Of a DNA stretch of 64,000 bases, positions 20,405-30,737 are shown in pieces (positions within the stretch are counted from its first letter, which is position 1; the number at the start of each line of letters is the position of its first letter). The notes beneath the pieces were generated by a model. That model was not told the origin of the DNA. It saw nothing but the letters and a program-made list of their open reading frames with translations, and did no database searches. Location: NCBI GenBank assembly GCA_011037195.1, contig JAAEAF010000265.1, forward strand, positions 18,299-82,298, written 5' to 3'. The DNA is from Triatoma infestans (taxonomy: Eukaryota > Arthropoda > Insecta > Hemiptera > Reduviidae). The position numbers and the translations under genes were made by a program.

Positions 20405-21094
20405 TGTAAGATACTTATCTTAAAAGTGTAGTGGAATCGTTTATTGGATGATCTGATCCCACCGTAATATACAAGATGTAGTGGAATCGTTCAATGTGAT
20501 TCCTGAGATAAGTAGTAGATGTCTTGAAGAGAGCGGAAGTAGTTAGAGATTTTTGGAAGTTAGTGCAAGAATTATTAACACGGATTTTATAAAAATAGAC
20601 TGTATTTGAACAATAATTTAAACGTAAAAAATGGTAACTATTAACAAAGAATACTTAGAAATAAATAGAAGATAAATAACTAATAAATTATAATGATTAA
20701 GATAAATGAACTAAGATGCACAACTAAAGTAATAAATAGAACTGTATAGGGATCGCGTAAACTGCTCTCGTATATGAAGACGTACTCAAGTATAATCGTA
20801 TAACCCTCCCCTCTTCCAGTGGGGCGAGTTTATATATTAGTTTATATACGAGTTTATATACCAAGACATCTGTTCTAGTGTGCGACCTTGGTTAGTTTGG
20901 TGACCACCGATTTAGGTCAGTGGCTAGCCTTAGCGGTGCTTGCTTTGATGTAAGGGTATTTACCCTTGGTTTGTTTGTTTGCCCGCGGCCTTGTCTTGAA
21001 GACAGCAGCTGGTTAGGCTACTAGTTGTAAATTATTCTTTCATTGTTATCTGTTGTGAAGGTTTGACATTGCTATGACTTTGCCATGTCATTAC
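20405..21094 (-). mobile_element. ~690-bp LTR of a Ty3/gypsy-like element
   Basis: In minus orientation it begins TGTAATGACATGGC and ends GATAAGTATCTTACA. It contains TATATAAACTCG promoter-like boxes (about 20826-20862) and a repeated CGATTCCACTACA motif near its 3' end. Just upstream in minus orientation (21095-21114) is CCGGGGAGGGGATGA, a good polypurine tract, so this is probably the 3' LTR. Little internal sequence remains. A 22-bp piece of the LTR start recurs at about 22747-22768. Confidence 0.6.
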
Positions 21095-21499
21095 ATCATC
21101 CCCTCCCCGGTGAAAATTTTTTCAGCATGAATTCGCATGTTGCGGATGCTGAATTCGCATGTTCGCCGTTGTACGAGCGTGCCCTACTTTTTTTGAATTC
21201 AAGTTAATTAGTGTGCATTTTAGTTGATGTATGTTACAATAATTTATACCGTGTTAATTTTAAAATGACGGTTCGACAATATTGCTATTTTGTAAGTTTT
21301 GACAATAGGTGAAAATATTACAATGTAAAGTTTATAGTGATACTAATTATATACAATTAAAAGTATGATATTGTTTGATTATCGATAAAATTTAACATGC
21401 GAATGTTATTAACATAAAAAAATGAAATTATAAAGGTTGTTGAAATAAAAAAAAATTAATATTTTCATAAGATAACTGATAAATGATGTTATATAACAT

Positions 21500-22400
21500 A
21501 CAAATTTCAGTGAATTAATACAGTTGATAAAATCAAAAAATTAATATGTACCAACGATAACATGATAAATGAAGTTATAAAAAATACAGTTGATAAAATC
21601 AAAAAATTAATATGTACCAAGGATAACATGATAAATGTAGTTATAAAAAATACAGTTGATAAAATCAAAAAATTAATATGTACCAACGATAACATATAAA
21701 TGAAGTTATAAAAAATACAGTTGATAAAATCAAAAAATTAATATGTACAACGATAACATAATAAATGAAGTTATAAAAATACAGTTGATAAAATCAAAAA
21801 AATATGTACCAAAGATAACATGATAAATGTCAATACGTTGATAAAATCAAAAAATTAATATGTACCAAAGATAACATGATAAATGTAGTTATAAAAAATA
21901 CAGTTGATAAAATCAAAAAATTAATATGTACCAACGATAACATGATAAATGAAGTTATGAAAAATACAGTTGATAAAATCAAAAAATTAATATGTACCAA
22001 GGATAACATGATAAATGAAGCTATAAAAAATACAGTTGATAAAATCAAAAAATTAATATGTACCAACGATAACATGATAAATGAAGTTATAAAAAATACA
22101 GTTGATAAAATCAAAAAATTAATATGTACCAACGATAACATGATAAATGTAGTTATAAAAAATACAGTTGATAAAATCAAAAAATTAATATGTACCAACG
22201 ATAACATGATAAATGAAGTTATAAAAAATACAGTTGATAAAATCAAAAAATTAATATGTACCAAGGATAACATGATAAATGAAGTTATAAAGAAAACATG
22301 ACATACAAATGCCAGTGAGTTAATACAGTTGATAAGATCAAAAAACCAATAAAAGATAATATTGGTAAATGAAGTTATAAAAAATGTCAGTGAATTAATA
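21500..22400. repeat. 66-bp minisatellite, about 13 copies
   Basis: The unit is about ATAAATGAAGTTATAAAAAA then TACAGTTGATAAAATCAAAA then the rest (ATTAATATGTACCAACGATAACATG), 66 bp. Units start at roughly 21519, 21590, 21651, 21717, 21780, 21834, 21900, 21966, 22032, 22098, 22164, 22230 and 22325. Central units are near-identical, with CAACG/CAAGG/CAAAG and GAAG/GTAG variants. Edge units are diverged or shortened. A 66-bp unit without stops makes long open frames on both strands, which are by-products. Confidence 0.95.
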
Positions 22401-23104
22401 AGAGTTGGTATACCACGTTTTAATATTATTTATAAGAAATGTAAAATGTGCACTCTTATTTATAAAATTTATATGTACTCATATTTTTAGATCGAATCGA
22501 TAAATTGTTGCCCCTGATTTACCCAATGCATGCTGCGAGCAAGGTAGAAGGGAAAGCGCTTGCGGGAAGGTTAGGTTTCTCGAGATTCGTCGATTAGTCT
22601 AGACTTCTTAGTTTAACTTAATCTAACTTAATTTAGATGTCGACTATATAAAATCTAAATATATGTATGTATATATATGTCGTCGTATTCTGTACGTCGT
22701 ATTTTTGGTACACTAGTGATTTTTTTTTTCGTAGTTAATGAGCTCGTATGGCAAAGTCGTAGCAATGTCATTACAAAAGCAATAATGAATATTGATTGTT
22801 TGATATATCAATAAACCCAGAAACTCAAATGTTTTTCAAGGAGAGTGGTCTTTAGTCCAAATTCCAATCCAGTTTTAGACAATTTAATGTGATTAAAATA
22901 TATTTAATACTGAACAATTAAGTGAAGTGCATTCACGTAGTACCACACACCAGCAACTTTCCGAGAGGTCAGGGGGCTGAGCCCTTGTAGTAAATAAATG
23001 AATAAATAAATCAAAGCTATGTAATTCGCTTTAGAAGAAAGTCGTGTGTGAATGTGGAACACTTACGATTAAAAACAGTTAAATTGTAAAATTATTCAAT
23101 TACT
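22401..23104. other. intergenic, little recognised
   Basis: Holds a short LTR-start-like piece (22747-22768) and otherwise no gene. The frame is broken throughout. Confidence 0.4.
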
Positions 23105-23330
23105 GGTAAAAATATACAAGTGATCGTGCAGGAGAAGTCGTTTTCCTTCCAAGAATTAAATTGGATACAGGTGATACCAATATAAGTAGGCTACCATTTG
23201 TTCTACACAGATGACAATTCCCTATAGTTTCAAGCTTTTGCAGAGTATTGATCATATTGGACTACATATGAATAAACCTTTATTTAGCAAAGGACAATTA
23301 TATGTTGCGTTCTCGAGATGCCGTTCAAAA
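23105..23330 (+). mobile_element. Helitron Rep/helicase, C-terminal (PIF1-like) fragment
   Basis: Plus-strand frames give GDRAGEVVFLPRIKLDTGDT then RLPFVLHR.QFPI (about 23123-23230), and after a frameshift IDHIGLHMNKPLFSKGQLYV then AFSRCRSK (about 23247-23330). This is the order of the last helicase motifs of Helitron helicases (G.R.G..VF.PRI, LPF..RR.QFP, GQLYVA.SR). The rest of the protein is missing. It ends about 300 bp before duplicated block B. Confidence 0.72.
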
Positions 23331-23835
23331 TAAGGAATAATAATGCAACCTTCTGAAACTATTAAAAACGTCGTTTGAAAACAAGTTTTATAACTATATA
23401 TTTTGTCCTTACTTTGTGTACTTTATCGATTCTTAAATATCTTTTCTGGCAGTACTCCCACTTGGGGATGGTCGCCAAGGGCGCGATGGGAGCTAATCCA
23501 GGTGACATTGCAAATTCGGCTGGACGTATTTTCAAGCAGTGCACCGTTTGACACAGTTTTTTCATGAGAATGTTAAGAGGAATAAAGGAGAGAGGCGCCA
23601 AGGGGCCGGAGACTTCCTAATATATGTATAATATTAAAACCGCTGTTGATTCTTGTAAAGGTAACATCAATGTTTACATATTCAAAAAATAGATCCTAAT
23701 GCAGCGCTTTGGAAACTCACATGTCACGAAAAAATAAAACATTTTCAACATATGGGTCATTTTACATTAACTAATTAAGTAATTTTGATTAAGCAGGTTT
23801 TAAGAAGGAATATCTTAGAATAAAGTAGTAGAAAA

Positions 23836-26307
23836 ATGCAAGAAAATGAAAACAATAAACGCAGACAAACTTTCGAATCTGTATCTAATTCTACATTTGA
23901 GAATTTGGGTTGTATGGATGAAGATCCATTAATTTATGGAAATGAAGATGAAAAGGATTTGGAAAATGGAAATACTGATAAGTTTACACGAATTATAACA
24001 ATAAAGGCACCTAGTGACGAAAAGGCTGATAGTATAATACATCATTTTAATCAAATGTTTAATTTTCTCGGTAAGTCCTTTAAATCTGATCTATACCAAA
24101 CTTTAGTATCAAGTTCTCAATTCGAAGACACATTTTATACTGGTGATTATTCTAATAAAGTATTAATTGCCGGTGTAGATACAGTAGAAATTGTGAAAAC
24201 GAAACTAGGTCTAGAGAATATAAGCAACGTTTTATTTGTGCCCAATAAATCTGCCTTACACCAAATTGGAAGAGATGAATATCATCTTGATGAATTGCAA
24301 TATGATATAGCAAAAGCAATTGGCACACAACCAGACAAATTAAAACTATTGTATATTACAAAGCAATTAAACAAATTTAAAAAAAATTATACAAATGTTG
24401 AATTAACCGAAATATTGGAGCCAATATCGCCATCAAAATATAAAACTTCTGTAAAACCAATAAATTATATTGCAGTGGTAATAGAAGCAGAACTGAAGGG
24501 ATATGAAGATATACATCTTATAGTGGCTATACATGATCTGACACATGGATCTCAGTGGTTAGGCGGTTATATAGATTCAGAAAGAGAGGTATATTATCAC
24601 AATGCGGCAACACAAACTGGACCAAAAAAACGAAAGTATGAAACACCCTGGACCCGGGCGCCTGGCTACAATTCCAGAGATACACAGACTTATCCACCGC
24701 ATAAAGACACGGGCATCAATTTGCCAATTGATCACAGTACACAAATGTGGAGATTTGATCACTATATACCGGCTGATACTGATCTAATTGTTTATCCAAA
24801 GCAATACATAACTTTCGATGAAAAATACGGCCCTGAGGCAAGAGAGCGAGCAGCTATTGTATTGCAAAAATACTGGAAGAAACGTAAAATGGATGTTCTT
24901 AATACAAAAATCGCCGCATATGCAAAACAACAAGCAGATTATGTAATACAAAATTATTGGAGATTCTATAGACCACCTGCTGGTACCTTTATTGACGAAG
25001 AAGGACTTGCTTTTGAGCAGGTAAAAGAACTATTAAACCAACCGAATCCACTAGTTGAAGACAATCGAGAAATATTTAACCGCCAAATATTAAACATAAT
25101 GTTTCCTTATAGAAGAAAAGACTTTTACAGATTACATTATCTTATAAATAAATATAAAGCTGATGGCATTAGAGAATTGAAATTAATTGAAAACAGCAGT
25201 TACAGGAAAGCAGAAATATATAATCTGTTACAAAAAACAAATGATCTTTTACAGGGGCTAGAAAGGCAAAGTGTACTAGTGAAGAAAGATGCTCTATTAA
25301 AAAGTGGTAAGAAGATTTTAGAATCTTTATCAGCACCAAAGATAAAACCAAATTTTGATAAAGACATCTTTTATATAATTGACAATGAAGGTATTGAAAA
25401 CTGTCAACAATTCAAAGAATTGTATGTATTGTTTGTTAGGGAAGATTTAACCGCTGAACAACGAATAGAAGTGTTAATGCTTTTTATTAAATTGCTAGAG
25501 AGTTACGAGGATTTTGAAATGAAAGATGATCTACTGGAGTTGATGGAAAGAGAGTGCCTTCTGATTTCCAATGGGGTGCCTTTCAAGTACGTTAACGATC
25601 TTAGGAAACGTATGCAAGAAATTATACATCATTTTGTCAAAATCTCAGACAGTGTACTATTTCCGAACAAAAGTCCACCGATTGGCAAAGAAATATACAG
25701 ATGCAAATACTGTAAGAAATTTAAAAATGTAAACGACTTTCCTGTTCATAATATACATAAGAAATTAATCCAGTGTAAAACTTGTGCCTATTGTTTCCGC
25801 GCGAGTAGAACTTCAGTAAATATTTCTGAATATCGTGATATACTATTTTATATCCAATCTGATGAATACAGACGCGGCTGTCATAATCAATATGCATCCC
25901 TCATATGTCCAAATGGTGTCCAATGTATTATTGAAAACATATGGGGTGGTAAATCAGTTTTAAGTAACATAACCCACCTTTCAGAACTGAGACTTCCAAG
26001 ATGGGATACTCGCAAGCCGTGGGCACCCTGGAACTGTATACTCCTATCAACGGAAGAAGCTAAAGTACATGAAGGAATTCAGGATGTATACGAATTCTAT
26101 GGGGATGAGTTTTTGAATATAATAAAATATAAGAATTTAAAAGGTTTATTAGAATTTCATAAAATGGTAGATACTGAAAGAGCAAGCAGAAATATTTGGG
26201 CCAGTTTACCAGATAATGCATTTCATACAAATCCTGAATCATTATTGAATGCTTTCATCCTTTCAGGGGACAGCTTCTTCTATTCTCCTAACAAAAAGAT
26301 ATTTTAA
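23836..26307 (+). CDS. IQUB: IQ motif and ubiquitin-like domain protein, copy B (IQUB-B), intronless
   Basis: An 823-residue intact frame with the same layout as copy A. It has an acidic N-terminal part, a ubiquitin-like domain at about 130-200, the GSQWLGGY and HNAATQT blocks, the RDTQT block and an IQ motif ERAAIVLQKYWKKRKMD at about 336-352. The second IQ-like helix, the CxxC...CxxC pair (RCKYC and QCKTC) and LPRWDTRKPWAPWNCILL all follow. Substitutions against A are concentrated in the first 260 residues, while the stretch from about residue 370 to 580 is nearly identical even at silent sites. Both frames are full length without stops, so both copies are probably under constraint or recently homogenised. 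Expression in sperm or ciliated cells is inferred from the family. Confidence 0.88.
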   Translation: MQENENNKRRQTFESVSNSTFENLGCMDEDPLIYGNEDEKDLENGNTDKFTRIITIKAPSDEKADSIIHHFNQMFNFLGKSFKSDLYQTLVSSSQFEDTFYTGDYSNKVLIAGVDTVEIVKTKLGLENISNVLFVPNKSALHQIGRDEYHLDELQYDIAKAIGTQPDKLKLLYITKQLNKFKKNYTNVELTEILEPISPSKYKTSVKPINYIAVVIEAELKGYEDIHLIVAIHDLTHGSQWLGGYIDSEREVYYHNAATQTGPKKRKYETPWTRAPGYNSRDTQTYPPHKDTGINLPIDHSTQMWRFDHYIPADTDLIVYPKQYITFDEKYGPEARERAAIVLQKYWKKRKMDVLNTKIAAYAKQQADYVIQNYWRFYRPPAGTFIDEEGLAFEQVKELLNQPNPLVEDNREIFNRQILNIMFPYRRKDFYRLHYLINKYKADGIRELKLIENSSYRKAEIYNLLQKTNDLLQGLERQSVLVKKDALLKSGKKILESLSAPKIKPNFDKDIFYIIDNEGIENCQQFKELYVLFVREDLTAEQRIEVLMLFIKLLESYEDFEMKDDLLELMERECLLISNGVPFKYVNDLRKRMQEIIHHFVKISDSVLFPNKSPPIGKEIYRCKYCKKFKNVNDFPVHNIHKKLIQCKTCAYCFRASRTSVNISEYRDILFYIQSDEYRRGCHNQYASLICPNGVQCIIENIWGGKSVLSNITHLSELRLPRWDTRKPWAPWNCILLSTEEAKVHEGIQDVYEFYGDEFLNIIKYKNLKGLLEFHKMVDTERASRNIWASLPDNAFHTNPESLLNAFILSGDSFFYSPNKKIF

Positions 26308-26395
26308 TTTAAATGTTCAGCTTATGTAAATGTAACGTGACTGTGTAAATATACAAAAAGTTATGATCACCTTATTATTTTCTTTAATATTTAAA

Positions 26396-26401
26396 AATAA
26401 A
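26396..26401 (+). terminator. candidate poly(A) signal of IQUB-B
   Basis: AATAAA 89 bp after the stop codon. Copy A lacks an equivalent hexamer at this spot. Confidence 0.35.
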
Positions 26402-26430
26402 AATTAAATGACTTTCTGTTATTGTAGTAA

Positions 26431-26750
26431 GAACAATAACATTTTTCTTCAAACTTGGAATTTGCACACAAAGCTGCCCTAACAAAAATATAGTAGTAGG
26501 GGGGATAAATGTTGATTCTCTACAGCTAGTCAGATAGATTGATGTGATGTAGTCAGCGCTTTCATTAAAGTTGAATAAGACTGAAATCTAATGCCACTGA
26601 TTTTCCAGAACTCTGATTAATTTTTCTGGCAAAATGTTTCAAATAAAAGTAACATATTCTAAATTTCAAGAAAATCGTTAGTGCCAGACTTTACTACCGA
26701 TTTTCTTCAAATTTGGAATTATAGCCATGTTTTTAATATATCTTAATATA
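26431..26750. other. AT-rich spacer with module words
   Basis: Contains TTTCAAGAAAATCG-type words like those of the degenerate modules at 17.5 kb. No gene is seen. Confidence 0.35.
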
Positions 26751-27590
26751 TGTGGCAGCATTATACATTCTACTCAAGTACCGGCACTGTAGAGGAACGC
26801 ATAAGATTACAACTTCCCTAGAATCGTCCAAAAATAAATTTTCTGAAACTGCCAGTGGTACAGGTCCCAAACATCGCTTCAGCGTGTACGCAGAGCTGGT
26901 CGCTATTTGGAAAACCATTGTCAGATGGAAAGGGTTGCCTGCGAGATATAATACTCTAGTTCTTTTTTAATGATCCAAAGAAAGCACTTAAAAAAAATAG
27001 CATGTCCAGGTGATGTAATGGGCCCAATAATAATAGAAATACACAGGCTGGAGAATACGACAGGCAGTATACAGTTTGTATAGATTATGGGACATGCTGC
27101 TATGCTGGGATAAAAAAAATGAGAAAATCAACTTTGATATCCTGGTAAAAGATGGCATACAATCGGGCGGAAAAATTCCTAAGTATAGACAGAAGAGGCA
27201 GCAGTTCTGTGAAGAGGCGTTGTTCATAATTGCGGCCGATCCACTACGTAAAGGAAAAGAAAGGTATATTACAGCCAAGTATTCCTGGAAGCTTTGTTTT
27301 TTTTAAAGTATTGAAAGGGGAAGGGCAGTATTATACAACGATTATGCGTCTTAGGTGTAACGAAACCTCGCACCTGTACAAAATAGAGATGACAAAAGTC
27401 CGAGTGTCCATTCTGGCTGCAGAGCGGATGGTGTCATCATTTGCTTTTCAACAATTAGCAAAATTAGAATACATTTTTTAAACGAAAATGTCCGAGTAGG
27501 TACGTTCTTGAAGCGCTAAGAGCATACTGGCAACAAGGGTAAAGGAAGTGCTATCCTGCATTAGATTCATTAAATTGAATAAAATGAAAA
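26751..27590 (+). mobile_element. degenerate LINE: RNase H domain plus C-terminal tail
   Basis: Plus-strand frames give an RNase-H-like stretch SVYAELVAIWKTI...PARYNTLVLF (about 26880-26965). After stops comes GEGQYYTTIMRLRCNETSHL then YKI (about 27320-27390), related to the tail at 15321-15640. It is strongly decayed and its ends are not defined. Confidence 0.6.
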
Positions 27591-27804
27591 TATGTAGGAG
27601 AAAATCAAAACTCATTGTTTCCCATTGTTCTTCACATTTACCTTTTAGTATAAAAAGGAAATTTAGAAAGCTTCTTCACCAATCCTAAAAAACAGTAATA
27701 AATACTTCTGATTTGTTTTATGATAACCCCCGGTAGTAGCAACGGAGGGCAGTCTTTAATGTAATTATTTATAATAGAGACCATTATTATTATTAATTTT
27801 ATTT

Positions 27805-27945
27805 AATTTATGACGCGTCTATATCTATGGTCATTGGCGCTAGAGGCTCCTAGGAAGAAAAAAATCTAAGGGGTAGCACTGGACTCGAACCCTGGACCTC
27901 CGCGTGAGAGTCCTACGCGCTACCACTGAGTTAAGGTCTTATCTC
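27805..27945 (-). mobile_element. tRNA-derived SINE, internally deleted
   Basis: Reverse complement reads CTTAACTCAGTGGTAGCGCG (box A region), GGTTCGAGTCC (box B), TGCTACCCCTTAGAT, then joins TAGGAGCCTC directly to GCCAATGACCATAGATATAG. It therefore lacks the roughly 100-bp middle present in the 51862 copy. Confidence 0.78.
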
Positions 27946-29439
27946 ATTATTATTATTACTTTTTATTAATAACAGATAAGAAAGCATTATAAAGCTCATG
28001 GATAGTGAGAGTGGAGGTTCACAAATATGCAGTAAATCAAAATTTAACTTAGTTAAATAGGACTACATACTTCAAGTATTCCAATAAAAATGTAGTTAAC
28101 AATAATTAGAGTATAGAATGTACCCTAAAATTTTCTATTAAATCACCCATGGATTTCATCCGAGATTCAATATTTTCCTTCGCAAACAAACTGCAAAAGA
28201 TACAATGTAAGAATATGTAACTCACATCCACAGTATCAAATATATTATCTTAAATAACTTACTGCAAGTCTTCACAGTTTTTTATTTTTAATTTCCTTAC
28301 TTGAATCAGATAGTTTAGGTAAACTAGCGTTTAGTCTTTTTCTTTAAATTCTAATTTTACTTTATATTATTCCTAGTAAGAGAAAGTATTGCGATTGTGC
28401 CATATTTTAGAATTTTTTTTTTAACCAATACCTATTTTTTGGAAAAATTCATTTAAGGGTGCTTTTGGAGGAGTGGTGGAGTTATGATTACGTCTAAAAT
28501 ACTATTTTAGTTTTTATTATACAACTGTATCATCTAAATTTTTTACTGAAGTTATTTTCGTTTTCTATGATTTTATCCATAAAAAAAAACTGACTGATAT
28601 AATTAGATTTATACCAAACTCTGTATACAGAGACCTCTATCACTTTTAGTGGGAACTTTTTTCCGTGAAATTTCAATTAAAGAAGTTTTGGAAGAATGAG
28701 AAGTGTTATGGTTTCCGGAAAAAAGTCATTTTTATTAAGTTCAGATTCTCCAATTGATATAAAATTGAAGACAAGCAAACGTTTAGTAAAAATTATAAAT
28801 TTGAAACAAATTTATCAATTAAATTTGGTAAACTGCAGTAAAGTAAGTCGAGTGAGTGTTTCACACCAGATTTTTTTCTTTCCAAATTTAGTTAGTGAAT
28901 ATAATTTTAGTATATGTAGCGCCGAAGCAGTACATATACTGAAGTTTCATAATTGTTTAATTGTTCTACACGCCCAGCCATAGTTAAATAAGACTATTTA
29001 ATTGGTACAGAAATTGAAAATAAATGTGGTGTAAAACACTCACACGACTAGTTAACAAAATTGTAATTGACAACTTTTTATAATTTTTACTAAATGTTTG
29101 TCTCCAGTTGTATATAAATGGGAGACTCCAGTAGTATAAAATGACATTTTTGAGGAAACCATAACCTCTCTCTCTCTTCTCACCACCAAAACCTCTTTAA
29201 ATAAAGTTCTCGAAACAAAGTTTCAAACAAAGTGATAGATCTCTATATTCAGAGATAGTTTACCAATTTTTTTTTTTTTTTTTGTGAGAAAGGGATGACA
29301 TTAAGCTTCCCGCTAAAAGGATATAAGACGGATCTTCCATAGGTATAATGATGATAAGGAAAATTAATTACATTGTTAATATTCCGAGTTTGAAAAATTC
29401 GATTGACCAGAAACTAAATTTTTTTTGATAGGTTTCAGT
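27946..29439. repeat. AT-rich intergenic with degenerate module repeats
   Basis: From about 28370 the AGTAAGAGAAAGTATT word and ATTCATTTAAGGG / GGAGTGGTGG / CTAAAATACT order recur, and they recur again inverted at about 29150-29215. An open frame at 28696-28983 is unlike any family I know and sits in these repeats. No gene is called. Confidence 0.4.
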
Positions 29440-29565
29440 GCATCAGAGATATTTTCCATGTTAGCCTGCTTGTTTTCGTGGTCATCGACCGGTTTCGGAC
29501 GTTCGCCCATCATCAGGATGTTTTGACCACATAACATAAACTTACACAGAGCAAATTTAGTTTAA
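29440..29565 (-). mobile_element. hammerhead/Penelope-like family fragment
   Basis: Carries the shared tail (CAGAGATATTTTCCATG...GCCTGCTTG in plus), the hammerhead-like core and the CACAGAGCAAATTTAGTT segment also present near 13790 and 38110. There is no opposite arm here, so it is a single unit. Confidence 0.65.
29481..29520 (-). ncRNA. hammerhead-ribozyme-like core, best copy
   Basis: Minus strand: CATC (stem I), CTGATGA, one T, GGGC-GAAC-GTCC (stem II with one G-U pair), GAAACCGGTC (GAA, 3-bp stem III ACC/GGT, cleavage-site C), GATG (stem I partner). Stem I pairs fully (CATC/GATG) and all core bases are consensus. The unpaired T after CTGATGA departs from the textbook core but is shared by every copy of this family. 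Confidence 0.55.
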
Positions 29566-30520
29566 AAAGTGGTTCGAAAAGTGCTTTGTTGAGACCTAAC
29601 TAGGTTCTCCGATACTCGGGCATTGCCTCATGTTGTTTTTTACTTTTAAAAGGCTTGCAATTGTTCCTTTTAAAAATGAAAACATCAAATATGTGGAGTT
29701 ACTTGAATTACGTTTTGGAGGAAATTTGTATTGATAATTAATTACCCATACTATCTTATTATTCTATAATTGTCCTTTGAATGTAGAAACAAAACGAAAG
29801 ATCACTGTGTCAGTTGCGGACTACTATGGATTAATTAATGATAAGAAATGATAAAAAACGAATTGAATGATCGTAAGATGGTGTAAATAAATATCTTGTT
29901 AAACAATATAAGCATGTTATTTGATAATCATATAATATACATTTCACACTTTACCTTTCACAATTCACATACACCATTCATGCACATATACTTAAATAAC
30001 TGTTTTTACCCGGCTTAAATATAACAAGCTTAACATGAGCTTAAGTACAAACTTATAAATACATCAAAGAAAAATTATATAAGTATGCCATTCGACCTTC
30101 CTGTAGCGTATAATTCACATTCCATAACTAAAATTTCACATTTCTCATTCTCATATATTATTCACAACTTCTTGATACGTTGTTTTCATTTCTCCAGAAT
30201 TATCTCGATCACGACACTATTTTTCAACTAGGTATGTTAACTAAACATTCTAAAGACTAATCACTTTGTTTATTCCTAAGAAAGATGAAGTTTCAAAAAG
30301 TCTTTTTCGTTTTTTACATATAGCACAGTTGCAATTTGCCATCAATCCATCAAATGTACCCAATGCATATTGCTCAATATCGGCTGTAAACTTAATACAA
30401 ATGCTGTATATATATTATGAAATCCTATAAAAAATTATTAAATTCCACATGTTTTTATTTTTTGTTTTAACAATATCTAAAAGGGAGTTGGTTTTAATTA
30501 GTGAAGTAGAATTAAAAATA
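29566..30520. other. AT-rich upstream region of IQUB-C
   Basis: No coding features are seen. It presumably includes the IQUB-C promoter, but I cannot point to a specific element. Confidence 0.4.
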
Positions 30521-30737
30521 AAATACTAGATCTACAGTTTTCAATGCAAGAAATGTGAAAAAAAGAAAGTTAAAGGGTATTAATGCAAGAAAGCGGCACA
30601 AGACTATATTTATAAGGAATATATACAAAAAACATCAACTCAGGGAACCAAATTCAGCACACTTGACAGACAGTCAGCGTACAGCAAAACAATACAAGCA
30701 AGATAAGAAAGAAAATTCAAATGGACTTTCAACTGTA

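Larger units (their letters stand above)
23631..26430 (+). repeat. duplicated block B (IQUB-B plus flanks)
   Basis: Partner of 5621-8406. The flanks align from about 200 bp upstream of the start codon to about 110 bp past the stop, then identity fades after CCTTATTATTTTC. Downstream of that, B has an extra AT-rich stretch with AATAAA. Confidence 0.85.

Noticed and set aside
21830..22301. Long open frames on both strands of the minisatellite
   Set aside because: They are products of a 66-bp unit without stops repeated in tandem. There is no independent coding evidence, and the edge units break the frame.
21500..22400. CRISPR-like regular array
   Set aside because: Units are contiguous with no unique spacers, and the context is eukaryotic; it is a minisatellite.
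23362..23601. 79-codon minus frame upstream of IQUB-B
   Set aside because: No recognisable family, and it lies between a Helitron remnant and duplicated block B; it is probably chance or repeat-derived.
5621..26430. IQUB-A and IQUB-B as two independent retrocopies
   Set aside because: Shared upstream and downstream flanks and no poly(A) tail or target duplication; DNA duplication of an already intronless gene explains the data better.
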